The translations under genes and the position numbers were made by a program. A model generated the notes under the pieces. It was not told where the DNA came from. It ran no database searches and saw nothing but the letters and a program-made list of their open reading frames with translations. From positions 6,014,001-6,078,000 of the forward strand of contig OZ244175.1 in the NCBI GenBank assembly GCA_965216535.1: a DNA stretch of 64,000 nt, given 5' to 3'. This DNA is from Hoeflea_A sp965216535 (lineage in GTDB: Bacteria; Pseudomonadota; Alphaproteobacteria; Rhizobiales; Rhizobiaceae). How positions within the stretch are numbered: the stretch's first letter is position 1; every line of letters starts with the position of its first letter. This document shows positions 33,456 to 40,571 of the stretch, one piece after another.

Positions 33456-35222
33456 TTATTGTTCGATCTTGAATTCCACCGCCGTTGCCTGGCCAGCCGG
33501 TAATTCCAGTGGCCACTCATATCTTTGCCCGGACAATTGTACGACAACTGTCAAAGGCTCGGCGGGAACATAAGCGGTGCCAGCCGGACCTATGTTGCCA
33601 AAGTATCCCAGCGGCGACGGTTTGGTGGTGTCTGCACCCTGTGGGTAGACGTTGATGCTGGGATAACCCGAGATCACATCGCCCGTTTCATCCACCACCC
33701 GATACTGTATAATTGCTGCATTGATTGCAAAGACGAACTCTGTTGTCGTCTCATCAGCCACATGAATCGTGAATTGCCTTTCCACGACCTTGTCACGGAA
33801 CACGATGATGTTTCGACCGACTGGCAGTTCCATCGTGGAAACCGAGCCGAAAGTAGATGTGAGCTTCTCACCGCGTAATCCGTCAGGGCCAGGCGCGTAG
33901 GCTTCCCACTGGAAATTGCCGAACTGGCCGTTGTCGGGCGGAGCGCCATCCATTAGTGCCGCTTGCATACGCGCGGTACCGGAGCGCATATCGACATCAA
34001 TAGAAACCTTATCCCCAGCCACAATCTGTAAGGGCACTGACTTCTTGACGCCGCTGATCTCGCCCCGGAAAATGTAGTTTCCAGGGGGCACAATAAAGAT
34101 ACCGCCAATACCGTGATCAATCTGCGTTTCCAGCACAGGCGCATTGGCAACGTCAGCACTTTGCACGGTCCATTTAAGCGTGTTGTTGAGACTTAACGTC
34201 CCATCCGCAATGATAGGCGTCATTTTCACCATGCCGGCGTTCAAAACCAGAACATGCTCGGTCTCGTTGTTTTGTACGGAAAAAATTGCAGATGCCTCAA
34301 CAAGGCCGATGTTCACGACAACAGATACGTCTCCAGGAGGCACACGTGCAGACCCGGCCCAGCCAAAATTCTGCGCCAACTGCTCACTTGTCGGCATGCC
34401 CGATTGGTCGACCGCGAAGAAAGTGAATTCGGCGTCATAGCTGCCTCCAGAAATCGGCCGTGACAAGTCATTGTCGGTGAGCAGTGGCCCACCTTCAACC
34501 AAGGCCAGGCGGATCTTGTCAGTGTTATTTGCGGGATCCGGCTCTACTTCCTCGATAATAGGCGGTGGGGCTGCAGTCGTTGTTCGCAGCGCTTCGCGCA
34601 ATTCATCAGCTGTACGCGCAGAATGGTATTGTCCGCCAGTTTTCTCAGCGACGCACCGGACACTGCGGCTTTCCTCCTCGGTTATATCGAAACCGATAAC
34701 ATGAGCGGTAAAGCCAACTCCGGCAGCTTCAAGCGCCTCTGCAACTGCGCACGGATCAGCGTCACAGGTCTCCAGTCCATCGGTGACTAAAATGACAGTT
34801 GCCGGCTCTTCTGTGTACCGAATTTCTTCCGCAGCGCGACGCACAGCGTCGGACAGAGGTGTCTTGCCCTTCGGGCCGATCGAATTCACGATATCAGGGA
34901 TGAGCAGATGGGTGCCGGGCCCGACCGGCGTGAGCACTTCTATGTCTGTGCAATCACCTTTTCGACGATGACCGTATGCTGTCAGACCAATATGAACACT
35001 TGGGTCCCATTGGCTCATCAAATCGCCGATTACAGTGCGGGCGACGGCAATTTTCTCGACACCTTCTACACGACCCCACATGCTATTGGACGCATCGAGC
35101 ACCAACATCGCCCGCGCTGGCGATTGAGTCGTTTGAGCATCAGTTCCGTGGGCGAAAATGTTGGTTCCGAAGAGCATAATCGCAGAAAAGAAAAGTCTGA
35201 TTGCGTGTTGTAACCAACCCAT
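33456..35222 (-). CDS. Secreted von Willebrand factor type A domain protein
   Basis: This 588-residue exported protein has a hydrophobic signal segment (LFFSAIMLFGTNIFAHG) followed by a vWA domain at about 35-205. The MIDAS metal site is intact: DASNSMW (DxSxS), the Thr in GKTPLSDA and the Asp in LVTDGLETCD. A linker rich in Pro and Glu leads to about 370 residues of beta-sandwich-like repeats resembling PEGA/carboxypeptidase-regulatory folds (PPGNYIFRGEISG, LPVGRNIIVF, LPAGQATAVEF). ATG at 35222 follows GAGGGGAG. It is the first gene of a leftward pair with the 1031-residue repeat protein. A role in adhesion or envelope assembly is likely but unproven. Confidence 0.85.
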   Translation of the reverse strand: MGWLQHAIRLFFSAIMLFGTNIFAHGTDAQTTQSPARAMLVLDASNSMWGRVEGVEKIAVARTVIGDLMSQWDPSVHIGLTAYGHRRKGDCTDIEVLTPVGPGTHLLIPDIVNSIGPKGKTPLSDAVRRAAEEIRYTEEPATVILVTDGLETCDADPCAVAEALEAAGVGFTAHVIGFDITEEESRSVRCVAEKTGGQYHSARTADELREALRTTTAAPPPIIEEVEPDPANNTDKIRLALVEGGPLLTDNDLSRPISGGSYDAEFTFFAVDQSGMPTSEQLAQNFGWAGSARVPPGDVSVVVNIGLVEASAIFSVQNNETEHVLVLNAGMVKMTPIIADGTLSLNNTLKWTVQSADVANAPVLETQIDHGIGGIFIVPPGNYIFRGEISGVKKSVPLQIVAGDKVSIDVDMRSGTARMQAALMDGAPPDNGQFGNFQWEAYAPGPDGLRGEKLTSTFGSVSTMELPVGRNIIVFRDKVVERQFTIHVADETTTEFVFAINAAIIQYRVVDETGDVISGYPSINVYPQGADTTKPSPLGYFGNIGPAGTAYVPAEPLTVVVQLSGQRYEWPLELPAGQATAVEFKIEQ

Positions 35223-35742
35223 GCATCGCTCCCCTCGATGGGATGCCGTCAAGAACGTTGGCTGCGCGAACTCGTTCGTTGCGAGTTTGTCTAGACGAAG
35301 AAACCTTACGAGTAGTATAGATCAGTAAAGTGTTTTTTAACGATTTTGGCAAGTCGGGCGCTGAAGATCAGGCATTGTTTATCGACAGGGTATTACCAAC
35401 GGATTTGGTATCCGCGAATTCAGATCGCCGTCGATCTCCTTACCACGATTGTTTTGCACGGATGGCATGGGTTCGCGGCAATCGTCACTATCCTTGTTCC
35501 TTGTTGTTTACCAAAGACGAGCGGAGACCGAAGATTGGTTTGTGGAGCCCATTCGTTTATCAATTTGCGAGCAACGAATGGCGGCATTGGGCTTCTAAGC
35601 TGCCGTTTACTGCAGAATCAACAGATGACCGCTTTTATGACACGCTATACCTTGACACTGTCCCAGATTTGTCCCAAGCAGTGAATTGCCGAACTTGGCG
35701 AAAAGATTGATTTCTTCAATATATTGAATTTACTGGGAAATT
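35223..35742. other. Intergenic stretch upstream of the vWA locus
   Basis: About 520 AT-rich bases. They contain a six-base inverted repeat AACTCG-N7-CGAGTT (35269-35287) about 50 bases before the vWA start and, further upstream on the minus strand, a TATACT sequence that could be a -10 element. A plus-strand frame of 126 codons (35330-35710) has no ribosome-binding site or recognisable domain and is not called. Confidence 0.4.
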
Positions 35743-35819
<77 letters not shown>

Positions 35820-35903
35820 CTAAAACGCTGGATAGCCGATACGGTGCGCCACTGCAATGCGAAAGTGCAACGGCGCGAAACACCAGGGCACAGGAGCACT
35901 CCG

Positions 35904-36428
35904 TCAATCGGAGAACGCTACCCGGACTCCGGTGAATTCGTAAGTAGCGATGATGGGCAGGGCCTGGCTGTCCAGCGGGTCGCCGGCGAGGTCGGTGAAG
36001 GCGATGGTGGCGTTGCCGGTCAGTTTCCCGGAATCGGCATCGACCGTCGCCTGGAAGGTAACGCGGGCGATATTGGGGTCCGGCTCGGCCTGTGTCGGGA
36101 AAGTGAAATCGAGGATCAGCGCCTCGAAGGCGACTGCGTCGCCTTCCGATGGGCGGCAGCGCCAGATACCGCGGCCGTTGGAGAACGGCTGATATCCTTC
36201 GACGCCGGCTTGCGCCGAATCTGTCAAGGCGGCCTGGCCGTCGCTGGTCAGCGACAACAGGCTGCGGCCGACATGTTCCGGTCCTGAGACACCCTCGTTG
36301 ATGCGACTGGTGAGATAGGTTCCGACTGCCTGCGAACAGGTGGCGATGTCCGGTTTGCTGGTGTTCTGCGCAACCGCTGAACACATGGCGGCCAGGACGC
36401 CAAAGGCCGTGAGGATCGGACGGATCAT
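35904..36428 (-). CDS. Secreted hypothetical protein (174 aa)
   Basis: This is an exported protein with signal peptide MIRPILTAFGVLAAMCSAVA ending before QNT. The mature part of about 150 residues appears all-beta (RVTFQATVDADSGKLTGNAT, ALPIIATYEFTGVRVAF) and has two Cys (IATCSQAVG and IWRCRPSEG). ATG at 36428 follows GTGGAG at seven bases. The longer frame to 36596 is unlikely. No family is recognised. It is separated from the tRNA by 84 bases and divergent from the GNAT gene. Confidence 0.65.
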   Translation of the reverse strand: MIRPILTAFGVLAAMCSAVAQNTSKPDIATCSQAVGTYLTSRINEGVSGPEHVGRSLLSLTSDGQAALTDSAQAGVEGYQPFSNGRGIWRCRPSEGDAVAFEALILDFTFPTQAEPDPNIARVTFQATVDADSGKLTGNATIAFTDLAGDPLDSQALPIIATYEFTGVRVAFSD

Positions 36429-36855
36429 CGGACACTCCACTTTCGAGGGTGAATCATCGATACCGCCTCGACGATTGGAAATCCACCGATGGAATGGCCG
36501 AAGATTGGCGGTGTGTTGCATTGGCCGAACAGGGCAGCCTCCGGATAGGCTCGCCGATCCAGATTGCGCCCGGCCGCACCTCTGTCTGAGGCGCAACCTT
36601 TGGCACCACCGAAACTACTGTACCACAAGTACAGTTTTCACCCCCTCGACTCATACGAACGACAGACACACCTTTGAAGCCTCTGAAAACAAAGCACAAA
36701 CTCAAACCGCCTTACTGAACCGCAAACTCACTATCGTCCTCGGCGGCTCACCTTCATCATTGCGACAAGAGAAGATGACGACGGCCAACCGGCTGCCGAT
36801 TGCTCGTCGGAGCAGTTGCCGAGCAGCTGGTCAAAACAACAGAGGACATTTCAAA
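36429..36855. other. Divergent intergenic region with inverted repeat
   Basis: About 430 bases lie between the secreted protein gene and the GNAT gene. The only structure I see is a perfect inverted repeat ACTGTAC-N5-GTACAGT at 36617-36635 followed by TTTT. No credible gene lies here on either strand. Confidence 0.4.
36617..36635. promoter_or_regulatory. Perfect 7-bp inverted repeat, operator candidate
   Basis: ACTGTAC and GTACAGT flank CACAA, in the middle of a divergent intergenic region. The symmetry and size suit a dimeric repressor site. The trailing TTTT also allows a weak plus-strand terminator. Confidence 0.35.
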
Positions 36856-37425
36856 ATGCTGAATAGAATAAGGTACGGCCGCCCGGCCAGCCGGGACGAT
36901 GCCGCCGATTTGGCGCGGCTGATCAACATCGCCGGTGAGGACATGCCGATTACCTTTTGGCAGGAGCTTGCCGGGCCGGGCGGTGACGCCTGGGCCGTCG
37001 GCCGCGAGAGGGCCAGACGCGATAGCGGCGGCTTTTCCTGGCGCAACGCCATCGTCGCCGAGGCGGATGGCAAGGTTGCCGGCACGCTGATCGCTTACGC
37101 GATCGACGAGCGGGCCGGGCCGGATGATTACGCCTCCATGCCGGAGGCCTTCGTGCCGCTACAGCAACTCGAGGACGAAGCGGTGGGCAGCTACTACGTG
37201 AATGTGCTCGCCTGTTACCGGGAGTTCCGCGATCGCGGCTTTGGCACCGGGTTGCTGCGAGAGGCGCAGAAGTCGGCCGGTTCGCGACCGATGAGTATCA
37301 TCGTTTCCGAGGCGAATGTCGGAGCGCGGCGACTTTACGAACGCGAAGGCTTTCGGGTTCGCGACAGCCGTCTTGCAACGGACAGGCAGCATCGGGGCGG
37401 CAACTGGCTGCTGATGCTGACCTGA
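36856..37425 (+). CDS. GNAT family N-acetyltransferase
   Basis: This 189-residue acetyltransferase has the GNAT core: RNAIVAEADGKVAGTLIAY, then YVNVLACYREFRDRGFGTGLL with the acetyl-CoA loop RDRGFGTG, then SIIVSEANVGARRLYEREGF. ATG at 36856 follows AGAGGA; the frame upstream is open but not supported. It is a stand-alone gene ending in a strong bidirectional hairpin shared with the convergent secreted hydrolase. The acceptor molecule is unknown. Confidence 0.85.
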   Translation: MLNRIRYGRPASRDDAADLARLINIAGEDMPITFWQELAGPGGDAWAVGRERARRDSGGFSWRNAIVAEADGKVAGTLIAYAIDERAGPDDYASMPEAFVPLQQLEDEAVGSYYVNVLACYREFRDRGFGTGLLREAQKSAGSRPMSIIVSEANVGARRLYEREGFRVRDSRLATDRQHRGGNWLLMLT

Positions 37426-37429
37426 CTGC

Positions 37430-37454
37430 CAGCGGCGGCCAGTGGCCGCCGCTG
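37430..37454. terminator. Bidirectional terminator hairpin
   Basis: A 12-base perfect inverted repeat (CAGCGGCGGCCA with TGGCCGCCGCTG) has a single central base. It lies just past the GNAT stop and 14 bases from the stop of the convergent hydrolase gene. There is no T-tract on either side, but stem strength and position fit a two-way terminator. Confidence 0.6.
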
Positions 37455-37468
37455 CATCATACCTGGAT

Positions 37469-38782
37469 CTATTCGCCTGCGGTCTTGTGCATCAGGCTCA
37501 GCCCCTTGGCGGTGCGCGGAGCAAACCCTTTCCAGTAATTGTGCTCCGGCTTGGGCGTGCCATCCTCGTTGAGGGCGTGCACGGCGTCGCGGGAGTGTTC
37601 GACCAGTTCGAGATAGGCGGCGATCTCATTGTCTCGCTTGAGATACTGGCCGAAGAAAGCGGTCACAAAATGCTGGGTGACGTTGTTCATCCGAACGGAA
37701 TCCCAGACCGGATCGGCATAGTGGTCGAAGGGGATGAAATCGATATGCTCCGACGGCTCCCAGCTTTCGGCCGGCGGCGGCATCGGTGCTCCGGCATTGT
37801 GGTTGGCATATTCGAAGGTCAGCAGGTAACGCTCCGTATTGACGCTCGCTTCGAAGATCGCCTTGGTGCCGTTTTCATAGCCTGACACATCATCGTCGCT
37901 TCCGGCGATGAAGAACATCGGCTTGCGCACGCCCTTCAGACCCTCGGCATCCCAGAAGCCGGTGTTCATGCCCCAGGGGGCAACCGAAACGATTGCCTTG
38001 ATACGCGGATCGATCAGGGCCTCGTGGGTCTCGGAACCGGCCAGATGCATCTGCAGCGTACCGGCCGGGGCGCCCCAGGGATATTCGGTGCTTGCCTGGG
38101 TAACGCCGCCACCGGCGGTGATGACCGCACCGTATCCGCCCATGGAATAACCCACGAGACCGGTGTCGTCGGTGTTGACGAGACCGCTCAGGAAGCCATC
38201 GTCCGCCTTGGACATGCGCTCAATCGAATCGAGTACGAAGCGTTGGTCGAGAGGCCGATTCACCAGGGTGCTGCCGAAGGCCGCCCTGTTGTCGTAGGTG
38301 CTTTCCGTATGATCGATGGAGACGACCACATAGCCCTTGGTGGCCAGGTTTTCACCCAGATGGCTCATGAGGAACCGGTTGCCGGGATAGCCATGGGATA
38401 TCATCACCAAGGGATACGGTGCGCTTGCCTTTGACGGTTCGGCATCGCGCTCAGCGGCTCCCGTCAACGACACCTTGGTGACGCCGTCACGCAACTGCAC
38501 ATCGGAATAGGTGTTGCCGACACCCGTGCCGGCATTGGCCGGATACCAGACCTCCAGGGTCAGTTCACGGTCGTAGCGGGGCAGGTCCTTGCCCTCTTCA
38601 ACCTTGAGGATGTCGATCTGGTCCGGATTGGTGACCGTCACCGTGCGCACGCCAATGGGCATATCGCCGGGCGTTGCCAGTTCCGGTGCGTCAGGACGCA
38701 GCAAGTCGATGCGGTTGACTTCCGCAAAGGCGGACGCGCCCATAAGGCTGGTTGCAAGCACAATTCCGATGGCTTGTTTCAT
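37469..38782 (-). CDS. Secreted alpha/beta hydrolase (platelet-activating-factor-acetylhydrolase-like)
   Basis: This is a 437-residue periplasmic or secreted hydrolase. Its signal peptide is MKQAIGIVLATSLMGASAFA. The core matches dienelactone-hydrolase/PAF-acetylhydrolase-like enzymes: LEVWYPANAGTG near residue 85, LVMISHGYPGNRFLMSHLGE (oxyanion), GLVGYSMGGYGAV (nucleophile Ser in GYSMG), FFIAGSDDDVSG (acid) and a late His segment (TFEYANHNAGAP). Its promoter must lie in the 242-base gap shared with the sox operon. The substrate is unknown. Confidence 0.87.
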   Translation of the reverse strand: MKQAIGIVLATSLMGASAFAEVNRIDLLRPDAPELATPGDMPIGVRTVTVTNPDQIDILKVEEGKDLPRYDRELTLEVWYPANAGTGVGNTYSDVQLRDGVTKVSLTGAAERDAEPSKASAPYPLVMISHGYPGNRFLMSHLGENLATKGYVVVSIDHTESTYDNRAAFGSTLVNRPLDQRFVLDSIERMSKADDGFLSGLVNTDDTGLVGYSMGGYGAVITAGGGVTQASTEYPWGAPAGTLQMHLAGSETHEALIDPRIKAIVSVAPWGMNTGFWDAEGLKGVRKPMFFIAGSDDDVSGYENGTKAIFEASVNTERYLLTFEYANHNAGAPMPPPAESWEPSEHIDFIPFDHYADPVWDSVRMNNVTQHFVTAFFGQYLKRDNEIAAYLELVEHSRDAVHALNEDGTPKPEHNYWKGFAPRTAKGLSLMHKTAGE

Positions 38783-39024
38783 GCGATCTCTCCCTGTTTA
38801 TGGATGACATACTACCGAGTAGGTTCCCGTCGGCAAGTCCTAATGCAGCGTAGCAGTGGAGTTGTGACCTGGGTATTACAAAGCAGGTGAAATCGTGTCC
38901 CCACCTCCGTCACATAATCAAAATCACTGAAGTTATGGATAAATTTCGCTGATATAAAATTAGACATTCGAATTTCGCCCGCGGTCTTAGTATAGTGCCT
39001 GACGTTGAAAACGGGACGGATCAC

Positions 39025-40287
39025 GTGACGGATCACTATTCCTTTCTTTCTCTGCTGCGCGAGGCCTGGAAGGGCAACACGGGCTGGAAGCGCGCCTGGC
39101 GTGCGGCAGAGCCGAAACCACAGTATGACGTGGTGATTGTCGGCGGTGGAGGCCACGGCCTGGCGACGGCCTACTATCTCGCCAAGGAACACGGGTTGAA
39201 CCGTGTCGCGGTGGTCGAAAAGGGTTGGCTCGGCGGCGGCAATGTCGGACGCAACACCACCATTGTTCGCTCCAACTATCTGCTCCCGGCAAACTCGCGC
39301 TTCTACGAAAAGAGTATGACCCTGTGGGAGGGGCTGTCACGCGACCTCAATTTCAACATCATGTTCTCACAACGCGGCACGCTCAACCTGGCCCATACGC
39401 CGGCGCAGATGGACGCCTATGCGAGGCGCGGCAACGCCATGCGCCTGGAGGGCATCGACGCCGAATTGCTGACCCGCGAAGAGGTTCGCAAGATGGCGCC
39501 GGATATGGATTTTTCCGATCAGGCACGGTTTCCGATCGAAGGTGGACTGCTGCAGCCGCGCGGCGGAACCGCGCGCCATGATGCCGTTGCCTGGGGGTTT
39601 GCGCGCGCCGCCGATCGGCTTGGCGTCGACCTGATCGAGAATTGCGAGGTTACCGGTTTCATCCGCACTGGCGAGCGTATCACCGGCGTTGAAACCACCC
39701 GTGGCCGCATCGACGCCGGCAAGGTCGGCGTTGCCGTGGCCGGCAGCACGTCGGAAGTGATGCGCCGGGCCGGCATCGAGCGGCTGCCGATCGAAAGCCA
39801 TGTGTTGCAGGCTTTCGTTTCAGAACCGCTGAAACCGCTGATCAATACCGTCATTACATTCGGCGCCGGGCATCTCTACATCAGCCAGTCCGACAAGGGC
39901 GGGCTGGTCTTCGGCGGCGATATCGACGGCTACAATTCCTGGGCCCAGCGCGGCAATCTTCCGGTCCACGAAGACGTGATGACCAGCGCCGTGGCCCTGT
40001 TCCCCAATCTCGCCCGTGTGCGCCTCCTGCGCAACTGGGGTGGCATCATGGACATGTCCATGGACGGTAGCCCGATCATCACGACCGGCCCCCTGCCCGG
40101 CCTCTATCTCAATGCCGGATGGTGCTATGGCGGCTTCAAGGCGACGCCAGCGTCCGGCTGGTGCTTCGCCCACACCATCGCCCGGGACGAGCCACACGAA
40201 CTCAATGGGGCCTTCACCCTGCAACGGTTCGACCAGGGGCGGGTGATCGATGAAAAGGGCGTCGGTCCGTCGCCGGAGTTGCACTGA
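39025..40287 (+). CDS. soxB: Sarcosine oxidase subunit beta
   Basis: This is the beta subunit of heterotetrameric sarcosine oxidase, which oxidises N-methylglycine to glycine, passing the methyl group to tetrahydrofolate and electrons to oxygen. The 420-residue protein has the FAD motif VVIVGGGGHGLATAYYLAKE near residue 33 and the family-specific EKGWLGGGNVGRNTT stretch that includes the FMN/FAD region. It ends with LYLNAGWCYGGFKATPASG. GTG at 39025 follows a GGGACGG run; GTG at 38995 is an alternative. Its stop overlaps the soxD start, the first of a chain of overlaps through soxG. Confidence 0.95.
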   Translation: MTDHYSFLSLLREAWKGNTGWKRAWRAAEPKPQYDVVIVGGGGHGLATAYYLAKEHGLNRVAVVEKGWLGGGNVGRNTTIVRSNYLLPANSRFYEKSMTLWEGLSRDLNFNIMFSQRGTLNLAHTPAQMDAYARRGNAMRLEGIDAELLTREEVRKMAPDMDFSDQARFPIEGGLLQPRGGTARHDAVAWGFARAADRLGVDLIENCEVTGFIRTGERITGVETTRGRIDAGKVGVAVAGSTSEVMRRAGIERLPIESHVLQAFVSEPLKPLINTVITFGAGHLYISQSDKGGLVFGGDIDGYNSWAQRGNLPVHEDVMTSAVALFPNLARVRLLRNWGGIMDMSMDGSPIITTGPLPGLYLNAGWCYGGFKATPASGWCFAHTIARDEPHELNGAFTLQRFDQGRVIDEKGVGPSPELH

Positions 40288-40571
40288 TGCTTATTCGTTG
40301 CCCCATTTGCGGTCACCGCGACTCGCATGAATTCACTTATGCCGGTGATGCCCAGCGACAGTTTCCGGCGCTCGACGCCGGCACGGACGAATGGAGTGCT
40401 CACGTCTATCAGCGGGCCAATCCGATGGGACGGCACATCGAGTTCTGGCAGCACACCTCCGGGTGCCGTGCGGTCCTCGCGGTCGAGCGCGATACCGTCA
40501 CTCACCAGATCCTTGAGACCCGACTGGTCGGCGCGCAGGCGGAGATTGCCGAGAGCGAGGCGGACAAATGA
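40287..40571 (+). CDS. soxD: Sarcosine oxidase subunit delta
   Basis: This is the small 94-residue delta subunit of heterotetrameric sarcosine oxidase. It carries a zinc-binding start (LIRCPICGHRDSHEF, Cys-x2-Cys-x3-Asp/His) and the conserved HVYQRANPMGRHIEFWQHTSGCR segment with the third Cys. The ATG shares its first base with the soxB stop (TGATG), and the gene overlaps soxA by four bases. Gene order and size are exactly those expected for soxBDAG. Confidence 0.96.
   Translation: MLIRCPICGHRDSHEFTYAGDAQRQFPALDAGTDEWSAHVYQRANPMGRHIEFWQHTSGCRAVLAVERDTVTHQILETRLVGAQAEIAESEADK

Noticed and set aside
35330..35710. 126-codon plus-strand frame before the tRNA
   Set aside because: No ribosome-binding site, no domain, and it lies in a region with promoter-like AT-rich DNA for the vWA locus.
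38800..38840. CTAC-CGA-GTAG as TetR-type operator near the secreted hydrolase
   Set aside because: Symmetry is only four bases per arm and no regulator gene is adjacent.
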